Positions 19,410 through 27,604 of a stretch of DNA of 64,000 bases are shown piece by piece. A model generated the notes under the pieces. The model had not been told where the DNA came from and ran no database searches. It saw only the letters and a list, made by a program, of their open reading frames with translations. Where the stretch lies: NCBI RefSeq assembly GCF_037094465.1, contig NZ_CP146609.1, positions 992,001 to 1,056,000 of the forward strand. The letters are read 5' to 3'. The DNA comes from Pseudodesulfovibrio sp. 5S69 (GTDB taxonomy: Bacteria > Desulfobacterota > Desulfovibrionia > Desulfovibrionales > Desulfovibrionaceae). Each line of letters begins with the position of its first letter. Positions within the stretch are counted from its first letter, which is position 1. The position numbers and the translations under genes are program-made.

Positions 19410-20122
19410 CGGGCCCGGCAGTAGGCCGCGAACAGCTTCAGCAGCGAGGCGGACTGCGGCGTGTCGCGCACCGTGGCCCGGATGGCGGCCACGTCGCGGC
19501 CCTGCCCACGGAGCTCCGCTTCGCGCCGGGCGATGTATTCGCGGATGGCGGGCGCGTCGAACTCGGGATGGAACTGCACCCCCCAGGCGGACTCGCCCAC
19601 GCGGAAGGCCTGGTGCGGGTCGTGCGAGCCCGTGGCCAGCAACGCCGCGCCCTCGGGCAGCTTCAGCGCGGTCTGGGCGTGGGTCACGTGGCCCGGAAAG
19701 ACCTCGGGCAACCCCCGGAACAACGGATCGTCCCCGGAGGCGCGGGTGCGGGTGATGTCCGCGGTGCCGATCTCCACCCCGTCCGGGTGGTAGTCGGCCC
19801 GGCCGCCCAGGGCGTCGGCCATGAGCTGGTGTCCGAAGCAGATGCCGAACAGGGGCAGCCCGGACCGGACCGCCCGGCGTACCCAGGCCGCCGTGTCCGC
19901 GATCCAGGAGAGGTCGTCCGTGACCATGTCGTGGGAGCCGGTGATCACGGCGCCCGCAAAGTCCGCCGGATCGGGCGGAAGTTCCCCGGCCTGCACGTTG
20001 ACGCTCACCCACGAGCCGTTTTCAAGGGCCATGCCCCGCGCGGTCCAATCCTCGAAATCGCCGCGCTCGGCGGCGTAGTCGGCAAAGGTGCCGCCCGCTT
20101 TCACTATCAGGAATTTTTGCAT
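19406..20122 (-). CDS. Class I glutamine amidotransferase (GMP synthase-like domain)
   Basis: 238 residues forming a stand-alone GATase1 domain, which hydrolyses glutamine to supply ammonia or acts on gamma-glutamyl compounds. The nucleophile Cys lies in 'FGICFGHQLMADALGG' (about 95) and the catalytic His/Glu in 'WGVQFHPEFDAP' (about 185). The N-terminal 'VITGSHDMVTDDLSWI' is also typical. No synthetase domain is attached, so it resembles the free-standing YfeJ/PuuD-like group rather than GuaA. AGGA precedes the ATG by 5 nt. It is monocistronic and convergent with the third binding-protein gene. Confidence 0.9.
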   Translation of the reverse strand: MQKFLIVKAGGTFADYAAERGDFEDWTARGMALENGSWVSVNVQAGELPPDPADFAGAVITGSHDMVTDDLSWIADTAAWVRRAVRSGLPLFGICFGHQLMADALGGRADYHPDGVEIGTADITRTRASGDDPLFRGLPEVFPGHVTHAQTALKLPEGAALLATGSHDPHQAFRVGESAWGVQFHPEFDAPAIREYIARREAELRGQGRDVAAIRATVRDTPQSASLLKLFAAYCRAR

Positions 20123-20288
20123 TCTTGTCCTACGAAAATGTAGTTAAATGGCGTTGCTAAGGGGATGATGTCCCAACCCGGAGGGGGTGTCAACAGCACC
20201 CGCTTCCGTTCTTCCGGTCCGTGGCCGGGGTTGAACAGGCCCGCGGGTTTGCGGTACGTTGGGCCAGACCGAACCCAGGGAGACGACC

Positions 20289-21620
20289 ATGAAACCGATA
20301 CATATGCGACGCCGTCCGTCGCGGCGGGAATTTCTCAAGGCCGGGGCCATGACCTTGGCCGCCGCGGGGGTGGCCGGGTGCGCCAAGAACCCCGTCACCG
20401 GCCAGAGCCAGTTCATGCTGGTCAGCGAGGAGCAGGAGATCCAGATGGACAAGCAGGCCTCGCCCCAGCAACTGTCCAACGACTACGGGACCACCCTGGA
20501 CACCTCGCTGAACGACTACGTGTCCGGCGTGGGACGGTCCCTGGCGGACGTCTCCCACCGGCCGCAGATGCCCTACAACTTCCACGTGGTCAACGCCAAC
20601 TACGTCAACGCCTACGCCTTCCCCGGCGGGACCGTGGCCTGCACGCGCGGCATCCTGCTCAACGTGGACAACGAGGCCGAGATGGCCGCGCTGCTGGGCC
20701 ACGAGATCGGCCATGTGAACGCGCGGCACACGGCCTCGCGCATGAGCTCGCAGATGGTCATCGGCGGGCTGGCCTCCCTGGGTGGAGCGGCCATCGGGGC
20801 CAAGTACGGCGGCACCTGGGGCTCGGTCGCGGGCGGCCTGGGCGGACTCGGAGCCGGGTTGCTCCTGGCCTCCTACAGCCGTGACGACGAGCGCCAGGCC
20901 GATGCCCTGGGGCTGGAGTACATGACCCGCGCCGACTACAATCCCGAGGGCATGGTCGGTCTCATGGAGATGCTCAACGAGCAGCACGACCGCGAGCCGA
21001 GCGCCATCGAGGTCATGTTCGCCACCCACCCCATGAGCTCCGAGCGGCTGGCCACCGCCCGCCAGGCCGTGAACAAGAAATACTACGGGGCCAGGAAGTA
21101 CGCCTTCTACCGCGAGCGGTACATGGACAACACCGTGGACCTGCGCAAGCTCGGCCCGGCCATCCGGGACATGCAGGACGCGGAAAAGCTCGGCGGACAG
21201 GAGAAGTACGGCCAGGCCAAGGAAAAGATGGACCAGGCCCTGAAGCGTGCCCCCAACGACTACACCGGCCTGTTGATCATGTCCAAGCTGCTCATCGCCC
21301 AGGAGAAGTACAACGCGGCCCTGCCCTATGCCGAGCACGCCCGCGACGTCTACCCCACCGAACCCCAGGCCAGCCAGGTGGCCGGCGTGCTCCAGCTCAA
21401 GGCCAAGGAATACGACAAGGCCTATGCCAGCTTCGAGGCCTACGACAAGGCCCTGCCCGGCAACCCCTACGTGGGCTTCTACAAGGGGTACGCCCAGGAG
21501 GGCATGGGCCACCGCCGGGACGCGGCCGAGGCCTACTACAAGTTTCTGCAAAAGGTGAACAAGGGCGAACAGGCCCAGCACGCCTACAACCGTTTGGTGG
21601 AGTGGGGGTATGTGAAATAG
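20289..21620 (+). CDS. M48-family zinc metalloprotease with TPR region, Tat/lipoprotein signal
   Basis: 443 residues. The N terminus has a twin-arginine-like 'SRREFLKAG' followed by a hydrophobic stretch and 'AGVAGCAKNP', a lipobox, so it is probably exported and lipidated. The peptidase domain has 'HEIGHVNARH' (zinc His and catalytic Glu, about 135) and 'ERQADALGLEYM' with the third ligand. The C-terminal 150 residues are TPR-like helices ('GQEKYGQAKEKMDQALKRAP', 'AALPYAEHARDVYP'). This matches BepA/LoiP-like periplasmic proteases that maintain outer-membrane assembly. AGGGAG precedes ATG 20289. A strong terminator follows at 21864. Confidence 0.92.
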   Translation: MKPIHMRRRPSRREFLKAGAMTLAAAGVAGCAKNPVTGQSQFMLVSEEQEIQMDKQASPQQLSNDYGTTLDTSLNDYVSGVGRSLADVSHRPQMPYNFHVVNANYVNAYAFPGGTVACTRGILLNVDNEAEMAALLGHEIGHVNARHTASRMSSQMVIGGLASLGGAAIGAKYGGTWGSVAGGLGGLGAGLLLASYSRDDERQADALGLEYMTRADYNPEGMVGLMEMLNEQHDREPSAIEVMFATHPMSSERLATARQAVNKKYYGARKYAFYRERYMDNTVDLRKLGPAIRDMQDAEKLGGQEKYGQAKEKMDQALKRAPNDYTGLLIMSKLLIAQEKYNAALPYAEHARDVYPTEPQASQVAGVLQLKAKEYDKAYASFEAYDKALPGNPYVGFYKGYAQEGMGHRRDAAEAYYKFLQKVNKGEQAQHAYNRLVEWGYVK

Positions 21621-21861
21621 GTGGGGGGGCGGCTTGCGATAGTGGGCCATCTGCACATTTTCCGAGGGCCCGCCTGATCCTCACGTACTGGGGGACGCTG
21701 CGGTCAGGCGGACCCTCGAAAAAAGCACATCTGACCCACTCTCCCAAGCCTTGTGCGAGCGCGGTGGGAGAGCCGCTGTCGGGGGCTGCGCACCCGAATC
21801 GGTCCAAGGAGGGCGTTGGTCGGGAAGGATGTCCCTGTTGCTTCGAGGCCTGGGAAACAAT
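21621..21861. repeat. Non-coding dispersed-repeat tract after the M48 gene
   Basis: Part of a 304-nt gap without a gene. 21640-21662 resembles 9182-9206. GAGGGCCCGCCTGA pairs with TCAGGCGGACCCTC (about 21664-21719) around a large loop. Further on, GAGAGCCGCTGTCGGGG..CCCGAATCGGTCCA is a diverged version of the block found inside both inverted tracts (10912-10950 on the minus strand and 29189-29230). It appears to be a smaller mosaic of the same repeat family. Confidence 0.6.
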
Positions 21862-21863
21862 GA

Positions 21864-21909
21864 GCCCTGCCGCCGGACGAGTGGTTGTCCGGCGGCAGGG
21901 CTTTTTTTT
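21864..21909 (+). terminator. Rho-independent terminator downstream of M48 protease
   Basis: GCCCTGCCGCCGGAC and GTCCGGCGGCAGGGC form a perfect 15-bp stem with an 8-nt loop, followed by eight T residues. Confidence 0.92.
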
Positions 21910-21924
21910 CGGGGCGGGTGGATT

Positions 21925-23022
21925 CTACCGGGCTCCGGCTTCGAGGAACGCGAACGGTTTCACCGGGGTGCCCAGCCGGGCGGCGTCGCCGGAAAACGGT
22001 TTGCCGTCGACCAGCAGGACGGAGCCTTGGGTCAGGCTGATTTTTTGCGTCGAGGCCTTGGGCGAGAAATCGATCTCGTCCAGGGGAATCCAGACGAGGT
22101 AAGGGCTGCGCGGAGACTCGAAGTAGTAGACCTTGTTCTTCTGGTCCGAGACCGCGCGCCATTGCGTCGAACTGATGTTGGGTTGGCCCGGCGTGGTGAT
22201 GCCCAGGGGCACGGACACGTTGCGGATCACGCCGAACGCGCTGGCCAGCGCCTCGTTGATGTCGGCGGTCTGCGGGATCGCCTTGATGTAGAAGGAGGCC
22301 CGGACGAAGCGGTCGCTCGCCCGGTTGGTGCCGGGGAGCATGGTGGTCCCGCCGATGGTGTCCCAGTAGGCCGTCAGGGCGAGCTGCTGGTCGAAGGTGG
22401 GCGAGTTGGTCATGACCTGGAACCGGCGGCCGTGATGGATGACCAGGCGGCCGTCCAGGTATTCGAATATGGCCGAATCGCCGCTCGGGTCGGTGATCGA
22501 CAGGTGCGCGGTCCCGGCGTGTCCGTCCGGAGTGCTGGGCGCGGCGATGTAGAACGTCGCCTTGCGCAGCTCCTCCACCGCCTCGGCCACGGTGGCGAAG
22601 CTGTCCAGGACGTATTGGCCCCAGGCCGACAGGGACAGGGCCTTCTTGCCCGGAACCGGCTTTCCGTAATCGGATTCGGCCAGATAGAGGACGTTGGCCA
22701 CCAGTCCGGCCTCGTTCATGCCGTCGATGGTGGTCAGGTCCCATCCGGCCACGGTCACGCTGCCGTATTTCGACGTCCAGCGGAGGGAATCCGCCCCGGC
22801 GGCGCCGTCCCGTTCGATTCCCCGGGGGTAGATCCAGAGGTTCGAGTGTTGCGAGCCCACCCAGTCGTTCGAGCGGGTCGTTATGACGATATTTTCCGGG
22901 CCGAGATAGGTGGCGCGGCTGCAGGCGGACGCCGCGCGCGGGCGGGCCAGCAGAACCACCGCGAATACCGCCAGGGCCGCCAACAGACCGAGGGCCGGCA
23001 GATCGCTTGTCGTCAGATGCAT
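21925..23022 (-). CDS. Linear amide C-N hydrolase (choloylglycine hydrolase / penicillin V acylase family), exported
   Basis: 365 residues. A signal peptide ends at 'RAASA', leaving Cys as the first mature residue ('ACSRATYLG'), as expected for an Ntn-hydrolase that uses its N-terminal Cys as nucleophile. 'RSNDWVG' (the conserved Arg and Asp), 'DGMNEAGLVANVLYL' and 'FEYLDGRLVIHHGRRFQVMTNSPTFDQQL' (the conserved Asn region) are typical of bile-salt hydrolases and penicillin acylases. The natural substrate in an environmental anaerobe may be an N-acyl homoserine lactone or N-acyl amino acid (inference). It is monocistronic. Confidence 0.93.
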   Translation of the reverse strand: MHLTTSDLPALGLLAALAVFAVVLLARPRAASACSRATYLGPENIVITTRSNDWVGSQHSNLWIYPRGIERDGAAGADSLRWTSKYGSVTVAGWDLTTIDGMNEAGLVANVLYLAESDYGKPVPGKKALSLSAWGQYVLDSFATVAEAVEELRKATFYIAAPSTPDGHAGTAHLSITDPSGDSAIFEYLDGRLVIHHGRRFQVMTNSPTFDQQLALTAYWDTIGGTTMLPGTNRASDRFVRASFYIKAIPQTADINEALASAFGVIRNVSVPLGITTPGQPNISSTQWRAVSDQKNKVYYFESPRSPYLVWIPLDEIDFSPKASTQKISLTQGSVLLVDGKPFSGDAARLGTPVKPFAFLEAGAR

Positions 23023-23087
23023 TGTATAGGCTCCTTCATATGACTACGGAATGTCGTGTCCGGTGATCCGCACCCTGCGGGGCGGCG

Positions 23088-25337
23088 CTAGCCGCCGCAC
23101 TTGGTATAGGCGCAGGATTTGCACATGTGGCAGCCTTCCTCGAAGACCAGGGGCTCGCCGCATTCGGGGCAGAGTTCGCGGTTGAGGGAGGCCACTTCGC
23201 CGTCCACGTGGTCGCCGCTCAGGTAGCGGGACTCGAAGACGTAGGCGATGGCGTCCGGGATGGACTTGACCAGGTGTTTCTTCATGAATTTCGGGTTTTC
23301 GCCGCCGATGCCCTTGAGCTGCTGGACGATCTCGCGGACCTCCACGCCGGAGCGCAGGGCCAGGGAGACCAGGCGGCCGATGGCCTCGGCCTTGGCGGTG
23401 ATGGAGCCGCCGGACTTGCCGATGGTGGCGAAGACCTCGAACGGCTTGTTGTCCACCTCGTTGACGGTCAGGAAGAGCATGCCCAGGCCGGTGGGGATCT
23501 TCTGGGTGAAGCCGTAGATGACGTCCGGGCGGTCCTTGACGATGGACTTGCCCTTGGCGGCCTCCTCCTTTTTCTTCTCGGCGTCACCGGTGCACAGGAC
23601 CTGGGAGGTCTTGGACCCGTCGCGGTACACGGTCACGCCCTTGCAGCCGTACTCGTAGGCCTTCCAGTAGATGTCCCAGATGTCTTCCTTGGTGGCGGTA
23701 CCCGGCAGGTTCACGGTCTTGGAGACCGCGTTGTCCGTGTATTTCTGGAAGGCGGCCTGCATCTTGAGGTGCCAGATGGGTTCCACGTCCATGGAAGTCA
23801 CGTAGACCGAGCGCAGGTGCTCGGGCAGGTGGTCCATCTTCTTGATGGACCCGACCTTGGCGATCTCCTCCATGAGCTTGCCGGAGTAGGCGTCGGCCGC
23901 TTTCAGGGCGGCCTCGAAGTACGGATTGGTCTCGACCAGCTTGTCGTTGTCCATGACGTTGCGCACGAAGGACAGGGCGAAGAGCGGCTCCACGCCGGAC
24001 GAGCAGCCCGCGATGATGGACAGGGTGCCGGTGGGCGCGATGGTCGTGGTGGTGGCGTTGCGGTACGGGCCGAGGTTGGCCGCGCCGAAGGTGGACTCCG
24101 GGTAGGTCGGGAACTGGCCGCGTTCGGCCGCCAGTTGCTTGGAGGCGCTGCGCGACTCGGCCTGGATGAACTTCATGACCCGCTCGGCCATGTCCACGGC
24201 GGTCTGGGAGTTGTAGGGAATGTTCAACTGGTAGAGGAGGTCGGCCCAGCCCATGACGCCCAAGCCGATCTTGCGGTTCTTGCGGACCGTGTCGGTGATC
24301 TGGTCCAGGGGGTAGACCGAGGCGTCGATGACGTTGTCCAGGAAGCGTACGGACAGATGGACGATCCGCTTGAGCTCGTCCCAGTCGATCTCGGAGTCTT
24401 TGCCGTTCTTGCCCTTGGCAAAGCACAGGCCGAGGTTGATGGAGCCGAGGTTGCAGGCCTCGTAGGGCAGCAGAGGCTGCTCGCCACACGGGTTGGTGGA
24501 CTCGATCTCGCCGAGGCTCGGGGTCGGGTTGTCGCGGTTGATGCGGTCCAGGAAGACGATGCCGGGGTCCCCGGACTCCCAGGCCTTCTGGACCAGAATG
24601 TTGAAGACCTCGCGGGCGTTCAGGCTGCCCACGGTCTGGCCGGAGTTGGGCGCTATCAGGTCGAAGTCCGCCTTGTCGTGCACGGCCTGCATGAAGGCCT
24701 CGGTCAAGCCCACGGACAGGTTGAAGTTGTTCAGTTCCCCGTCGCGCTCCTTGGCCTTGATGAACTCCATGATGTCCGGATGGTCGATGCGCAGGATGCC
24801 CATGTTGGCCCCGCGCCGGGTGCCGCCCTGTTTGATCTGCTCGGTGGCGCAGTTGAATATCTTGAGGAAGGACAGCGGGCCCGAGGCCACGCCGCCGGTG
24901 GAGCCGACCACCGAGTCCTTGGCCCGCAGGCGGGAGAAGGCGAAGCCCGTGCCGCCGCCGGACTTGTGGATCATGGCCGCATGCTTGACCGCGTCGAAGA
25001 TGCCCTCGATGTCGTCCTCCACGGGCAGGACGAAGCAGGCTGCCAACTGGCCCAGGTCGGTGCCCGCGTTCATCAGCGTGGGGGAGTTGGGCAGGAAGCG
25101 ATAGGAGGTCATCAGGTCATAGAAATCGCGGGCCAGCTTGGCGGGTTTGGTGGTGGATTTTTCGTACTTGGCTTCCTCTGCGGCAATGGCCGAGGCCACC
25201 CTCCAGAACAGCTCCTTGACCGTCTCGTAGACCACCCCGTCCAGGTCCTTGCGCTGATAGCGGCGCTGTAAAACTATCTTTGCGTTTTCATTGATGATCG
25301 GGTCCGGAAGATTGGCTGGCATTTTGAGTTCTGGCAT
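23088..25337 (-). CDS. nrdJ: Adenosylcobalamin-dependent (class II) ribonucleoside-diphosphate reductase
   Basis: 749 residues. It reduces ribonucleotides to deoxyribonucleotides using an adenosylcobalamin-derived thiyl radical. Typical segments are 'MNAGTDLGQLAACFVLPVEDD' with the N-terminal redox Cys, 'GGGTGFAFSRLRAKDSVV', 'NPCGEQPLLPYEACNLGSINL' with the radical Cys and Glu, and 'APTGTLSIIAGCSSGVEPLFAL'. The C terminus ends in 'CPECGEPL....CHMCKSC', a zinc-ribbon-like redox tail characteristic of NrdJ. It is monocistronic, with AAGG 8 nt before the ATG, and is preceded by a long structured leader (25340-25509). Being oxygen-indifferent, it suits an anaerobe exposed to air. Confidence 0.97.
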   Translation of the reverse strand: MPELKMPANLPDPIINENAKIVLQRRYQRKDLDGVVYETVKELFWRVASAIAAEEAKYEKSTTKPAKLARDFYDLMTSYRFLPNSPTLMNAGTDLGQLAACFVLPVEDDIEGIFDAVKHAAMIHKSGGGTGFAFSRLRAKDSVVGSTGGVASGPLSFLKIFNCATEQIKQGGTRRGANMGILRIDHPDIMEFIKAKERDGELNNFNLSVGLTEAFMQAVHDKADFDLIAPNSGQTVGSLNAREVFNILVQKAWESGDPGIVFLDRINRDNPTPSLGEIESTNPCGEQPLLPYEACNLGSINLGLCFAKGKNGKDSEIDWDELKRIVHLSVRFLDNVIDASVYPLDQITDTVRKNRKIGLGVMGWADLLYQLNIPYNSQTAVDMAERVMKFIQAESRSASKQLAAERGQFPTYPESTFGAANLGPYRNATTTTIAPTGTLSIIAGCSSGVEPLFALSFVRNVMDNDKLVETNPYFEAALKAADAYSGKLMEEIAKVGSIKKMDHLPEHLRSVYVTSMDVEPIWHLKMQAAFQKYTDNAVSKTVNLPGTATKEDIWDIYWKAYEYGCKGVTVYRDGSKTSQVLCTGDAEKKKEEAAKGKSIVKDRPDVIYGFTQKIPTGLGMLFLTVNEVDNKPFEVFATIGKSGGSITAKAEAIGRLVSLALRSGVEVREIVQQLKGIGGENPKFMKKHLVKSIPDAIAYVFESRYLSGDHVDGEVASLNRELCPECGEPLVFEEGCHMCKSCAYTKCGG

Positions 25338-25400
25338 GGATGAACCTTTGTAACTAATTAAAATACTTAAAAATTATTGATAATCACACCTGCGATAACT

Positions 25401-25451
25401 GCTGGCGTTAGAGATTGTCTAGACTACAGAAACCGGTCTAAGAACGCCAGC
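25401..25451 (-). promoter_or_regulatory. Structured leader hairpin upstream of nrdJ
   Basis: GCTGGCGTT (25401-25409) and AACGCCAGC (25443-25451) form a perfect 9-bp stem enclosing a smaller TAGAC/GTCTA stem. It lies 64 nt before the nrdJ start codon on the transcribed strand. Two TGATAATCA motifs (25377-25385 and 25523-25531) flank the region. No cobalamin-riboswitch B12 box was found. Control of nrdJ by this element is inferred. Confidence 0.4.
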
Positions 25452-25471
25452 CAAAATTCGGTTTGACGAAC

Positions 25472-25509
25472 AAAAAACCGGGAGCCCGCATGGTCCGTGA
25501 GTTCCCGGT
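25472..25509 (-). terminator. Minus-strand terminator-like hairpin upstream of nrdJ leader
   Basis: On the minus strand ACCGGGA and TCCCGGT pair around a 19-nt loop and are followed by a run of six T residues. It lies between the MerR-methyltransferase terminator and nrdJ. It therefore ends either leak-through or a short transcript initiated near 25580, or acts as an attenuator for nrdJ. Confidence 0.55.
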
Positions 25510-25585
25510 CACAGCGGCTAGGTGATAATCAATGCTATTTCAAAATTGTCTTGTCGGAGGGGACCATTTTGTCGCCGCAGGGGAG

Positions 25586-25617
25586 AAAAAGGCCCCCGCG
25601 CCGGAGACGCGGGGGCC
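25586..25617 (-). terminator. Terminator of the SRPBCC / MerR-methyltransferase operon
   Basis: GGCCCCCGCG and CGCGGGGGCC form a perfect 10-bp stem with a 7-nt loop, followed by five T residues on the minus strand, 9 nt after the MerR-methyltransferase stop. Confidence 0.9.
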
Positions 25618-25625
25618 TGTCCGAT

Positions 25626-26942
25626 TTAGCCGTTCGCAGGCGGTTTGCGGAAGACGTGGAACCGGTAGCCGTAGGTGCCGGGATGGCGGCGGTGGAGTTC
25701 GATTTCGTGGCGGGTCATGTCGATGATGGCCCGCCCGTCCGGATCGCCGCCGTAAACCGGCTCGATATCGTCCAGGCGCTTTTCCACATCGCCGTAGAAG
25801 GCGTCCCAGCAGGCCTCGTCGATGGTGAAGTCGCCGAGTACGGCATAGCCCGCCCTGCGGGCGGCCGCGTTGTTGGCCTCGGCGGTGCGCATGGCCGGGT
25901 AGCCCCGGTCCCAGAACCCGCGCAGCTCGTCCGGCGCGGTGTCGCGGTCGATCAGCCAGACCGCGTCCGTGAGGCACAGGCAGCCGCCGGGCTTGAGGAA
26001 CCGCTTCCACTGCGCGAGCGCCTTGTCCACGCCCAGGATGTAGGCCGCGCCCTCGCACCAGATCAGGTCGAAGGATTCGGGCTCGGCCCGGACGTCGCCC
26101 ATGTCCATGACCGCGGCGATGATCCGGTCGGCCACCCCGGCCGCCTTGGCCCGTTTGATCAGCGTGTCGAGGAAGGGCCGGTACACCTCGGTGGCCGTGA
26201 CCGTGCCGCCGGAGATTTGCGCCAGGGGGATGGTCGCCCCGCCCGAGCCGCAGCCCAGCTCCAGGATTTCCGGCTTGTCCGGCAACCCTTCGCACAGGCC
26301 GTAGGCCCGCTCGGTCATGGCGAAACTGCCCGGACCTTCGCGGTCCAGTCCCTCGTATATCTTGAAGAAGAGTTCCATGAATCTGCCTGACTCCCTGTTG
26401 AGGTTGAGGATTTCGTGGGGCGCGGCGGCCATGGCCCGGATGGCCGATATCTCGGGGGCCGGAATGCGCAGGGCGCGCAGGAACCGTTCGTGCCGGTCCG
26501 GATCGCTGCGTTCGAAGCGGACGTGCCAGTCGCGCATGTCCGTTTCGGTGAACCCGGCCGCGGCCAGCAGGGAGACCCAGGTGGACTTGTCCATGGCCTC
26601 GGCCTCGGCCAGGAGGTCGGACCGGCCGAGCAGTCCGGCCACCAGCCGTTGCTGTTCCCTGAGCCCGTCCATCTCCCGGTTCAGCTCCACGAGCCGGTTT
26701 TCCAGCGCCCCGGCCACCGAGGTCCCGGCGTGCCCGTCGAGCATGCGTCGGATTTCATTCAGCGCGATGCCCGCCCGCCGGTACTCGCGGATGCGCCCCA
26801 GCCGGGCGTCGTCCGCGTCCGAGTAGTGCCGGTACTCGCCCTTGGCCCGGCCGGACGGGCGCAGCAGCCCGATGCGGTCGTAATAGAGCAGGGTCGAGCG
26901 CGACAGCCCGTGCCGCTTGGCCAATCGTCCCACCGTGTACAT
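25626..26942 (-). CDS. MerR-type regulator fused to SAM-dependent methyltransferase
   Basis: 438 residues. Residues 1-70 are a MerR winged helix ('YTVGRLAKRHGLSRSTLLYYDRIGLL', 'EYRHYSDADDARLGRI'), followed by a coiled coil near 75-105. The middle (about 110-200) resembles a TipA-like effector region. The C-terminal half is a class I methyltransferase with motif I 'ILELGCGSGGATIPLAQ' (about 228) and 'FDLIWCEGAAYILGVDKAL'. It starts 18 nt after the SRPBCC gene stop with AAGGAGCGC before ATG 26942. This suggests a regulator that also modifies a small molecule; the substrate is unknown. A terminator follows immediately. Confidence 0.9.
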   Translation of the reverse strand: MYTVGRLAKRHGLSRSTLLYYDRIGLLRPSGRAKGEYRHYSDADDARLGRIREYRRAGIALNEIRRMLDGHAGTSVAGALENRLVELNREMDGLREQQRLVAGLLGRSDLLAEAEAMDKSTWVSLLAAAGFTETDMRDWHVRFERSDPDRHERFLRALRIPAPEISAIRAMAAAPHEILNLNRESGRFMELFFKIYEGLDREGPGSFAMTERAYGLCEGLPDKPEILELGCGSGGATIPLAQISGGTVTATEVYRPFLDTLIKRAKAAGVADRIIAAVMDMGDVRAEPESFDLIWCEGAAYILGVDKALAQWKRFLKPGGCLCLTDAVWLIDRDTAPDELRGFWDRGYPAMRTAEANNAAARRAGYAVLGDFTIDEACWDAFYGDVEKRLDDIEPVYGGDPDGRAIIDMTRHEIELHRRHPGTYGYRFHVFRKPPANG

Positions 26943-26960
26943 GTCCGTGCGCTCCTTGTC

Positions 26961-27422
26961 TTATGTCAGCATCTCGCCGGCTTCCAGATAATGCCCGAGC
27001 ATGCGCTCAAGCAGCGCCATCTGGGCGGCAAAGGCTGCGGGTTTTCCCGAAAGCCCGGCGTTGCCCGTTGCGGTCAAGGCCGTGACGTGGTGCGTCCAGG
27101 TCAGCCGGGTCCCGTGGCTCTCGGGCGCGAGCCCGATGACGAAGTGGACGATCCGGTCCCGGCCCGTGCGCACGAACTCCAGCCGTTCGCACGGCTCGAA
27201 CCGGCTGGTCAACCAGACCTCGGGCCCTTCGTCCGGGAAGTCCGTGCGGAACACGCAGCCCAATTCGTTGACGCCGGACTCGCTGTGCAGGAGCTCGCAG
27301 CGCCAATGGGCGATCCAGTCGTATTCGCGCACCGGGCAGAGCAGAGGCCAGATGGCCTCGGCCGGGTAATCCAGAAACATTTCAGCCGAAACCGTGAGGT
27401 GTCCGGGGGTGAATGCAGCCAT
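26961..27422 (-). CDS. SRPBCC (START-like) domain protein
   Basis: 153 residues. 'LTVSAEMFLDYPAEAIWPLLCPVREYDWIAHW' followed by beta-strands ('ELGCVFRTDF', 'VWLTSRFEPCERLEFVRTG', 'THHVTALTATG') is the SRPBCC/polyketide-cyclase-like hydrophobic-ligand fold. ATG 27422 is preferred over upstream ATG 27584 because AAGGAGA lies 5 nt before it and the upstream extension is not conserved in character. It forms an operon with the MerR-methyltransferase, so it may bind the compound sensed or methylated by that protein (inference). Confidence 0.85.
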   Translation of the reverse strand: MAAFTPGHLTVSAEMFLDYPAEAIWPLLCPVREYDWIAHWRCELLHSESGVNELGCVFRTDFPDEGPEVWLTSRFEPCERLEFVRTGRDRIVHFVIGLAPESHGTRLTWTHHVTALTATGNAGLSGKPAAFAAQMALLERMLGHYLEAGEMLT

Positions 27423-27604
27423 GACTATCTCCTTTTGATTGGTGGTTGCGAACCCATGGCTGCACTGTGAACCTATAGACGGGTCAAGCCGTTCGGCAAT
27501 TTTTTCCCCGATAGGGAAAGAACGCGATTTACCTTCGATTTTTTTTAGTCTATTGGCAAACCAGCGATCCTGTACATCAATCATACTATAAAGTGAGCTT
27601 TTCC

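Noticed and set aside
23127..25271. 714-codon plus-strand frame opposite nrdJ
   Set aside because: Antisense shadow of an unmistakable class II ribonucleotide reductase.
25395..25455. tRNA-like stem ending in CCA upstream of nrdJ
   Set aside because: The folded segment is only about 55 nt, with no cloverleaf arms or anticodon loop; treated as a leader hairpin.
25375..25532. Fur boxes (two TGATAATCA motifs)
   Set aside because: Each is only a half-match to a 19-bp Fur site; kept as motifs only.
25340..25620. Cobalamin riboswitch for nrdJ
   Set aside because: No B12-box consensus or typical long multi-junction region was found.
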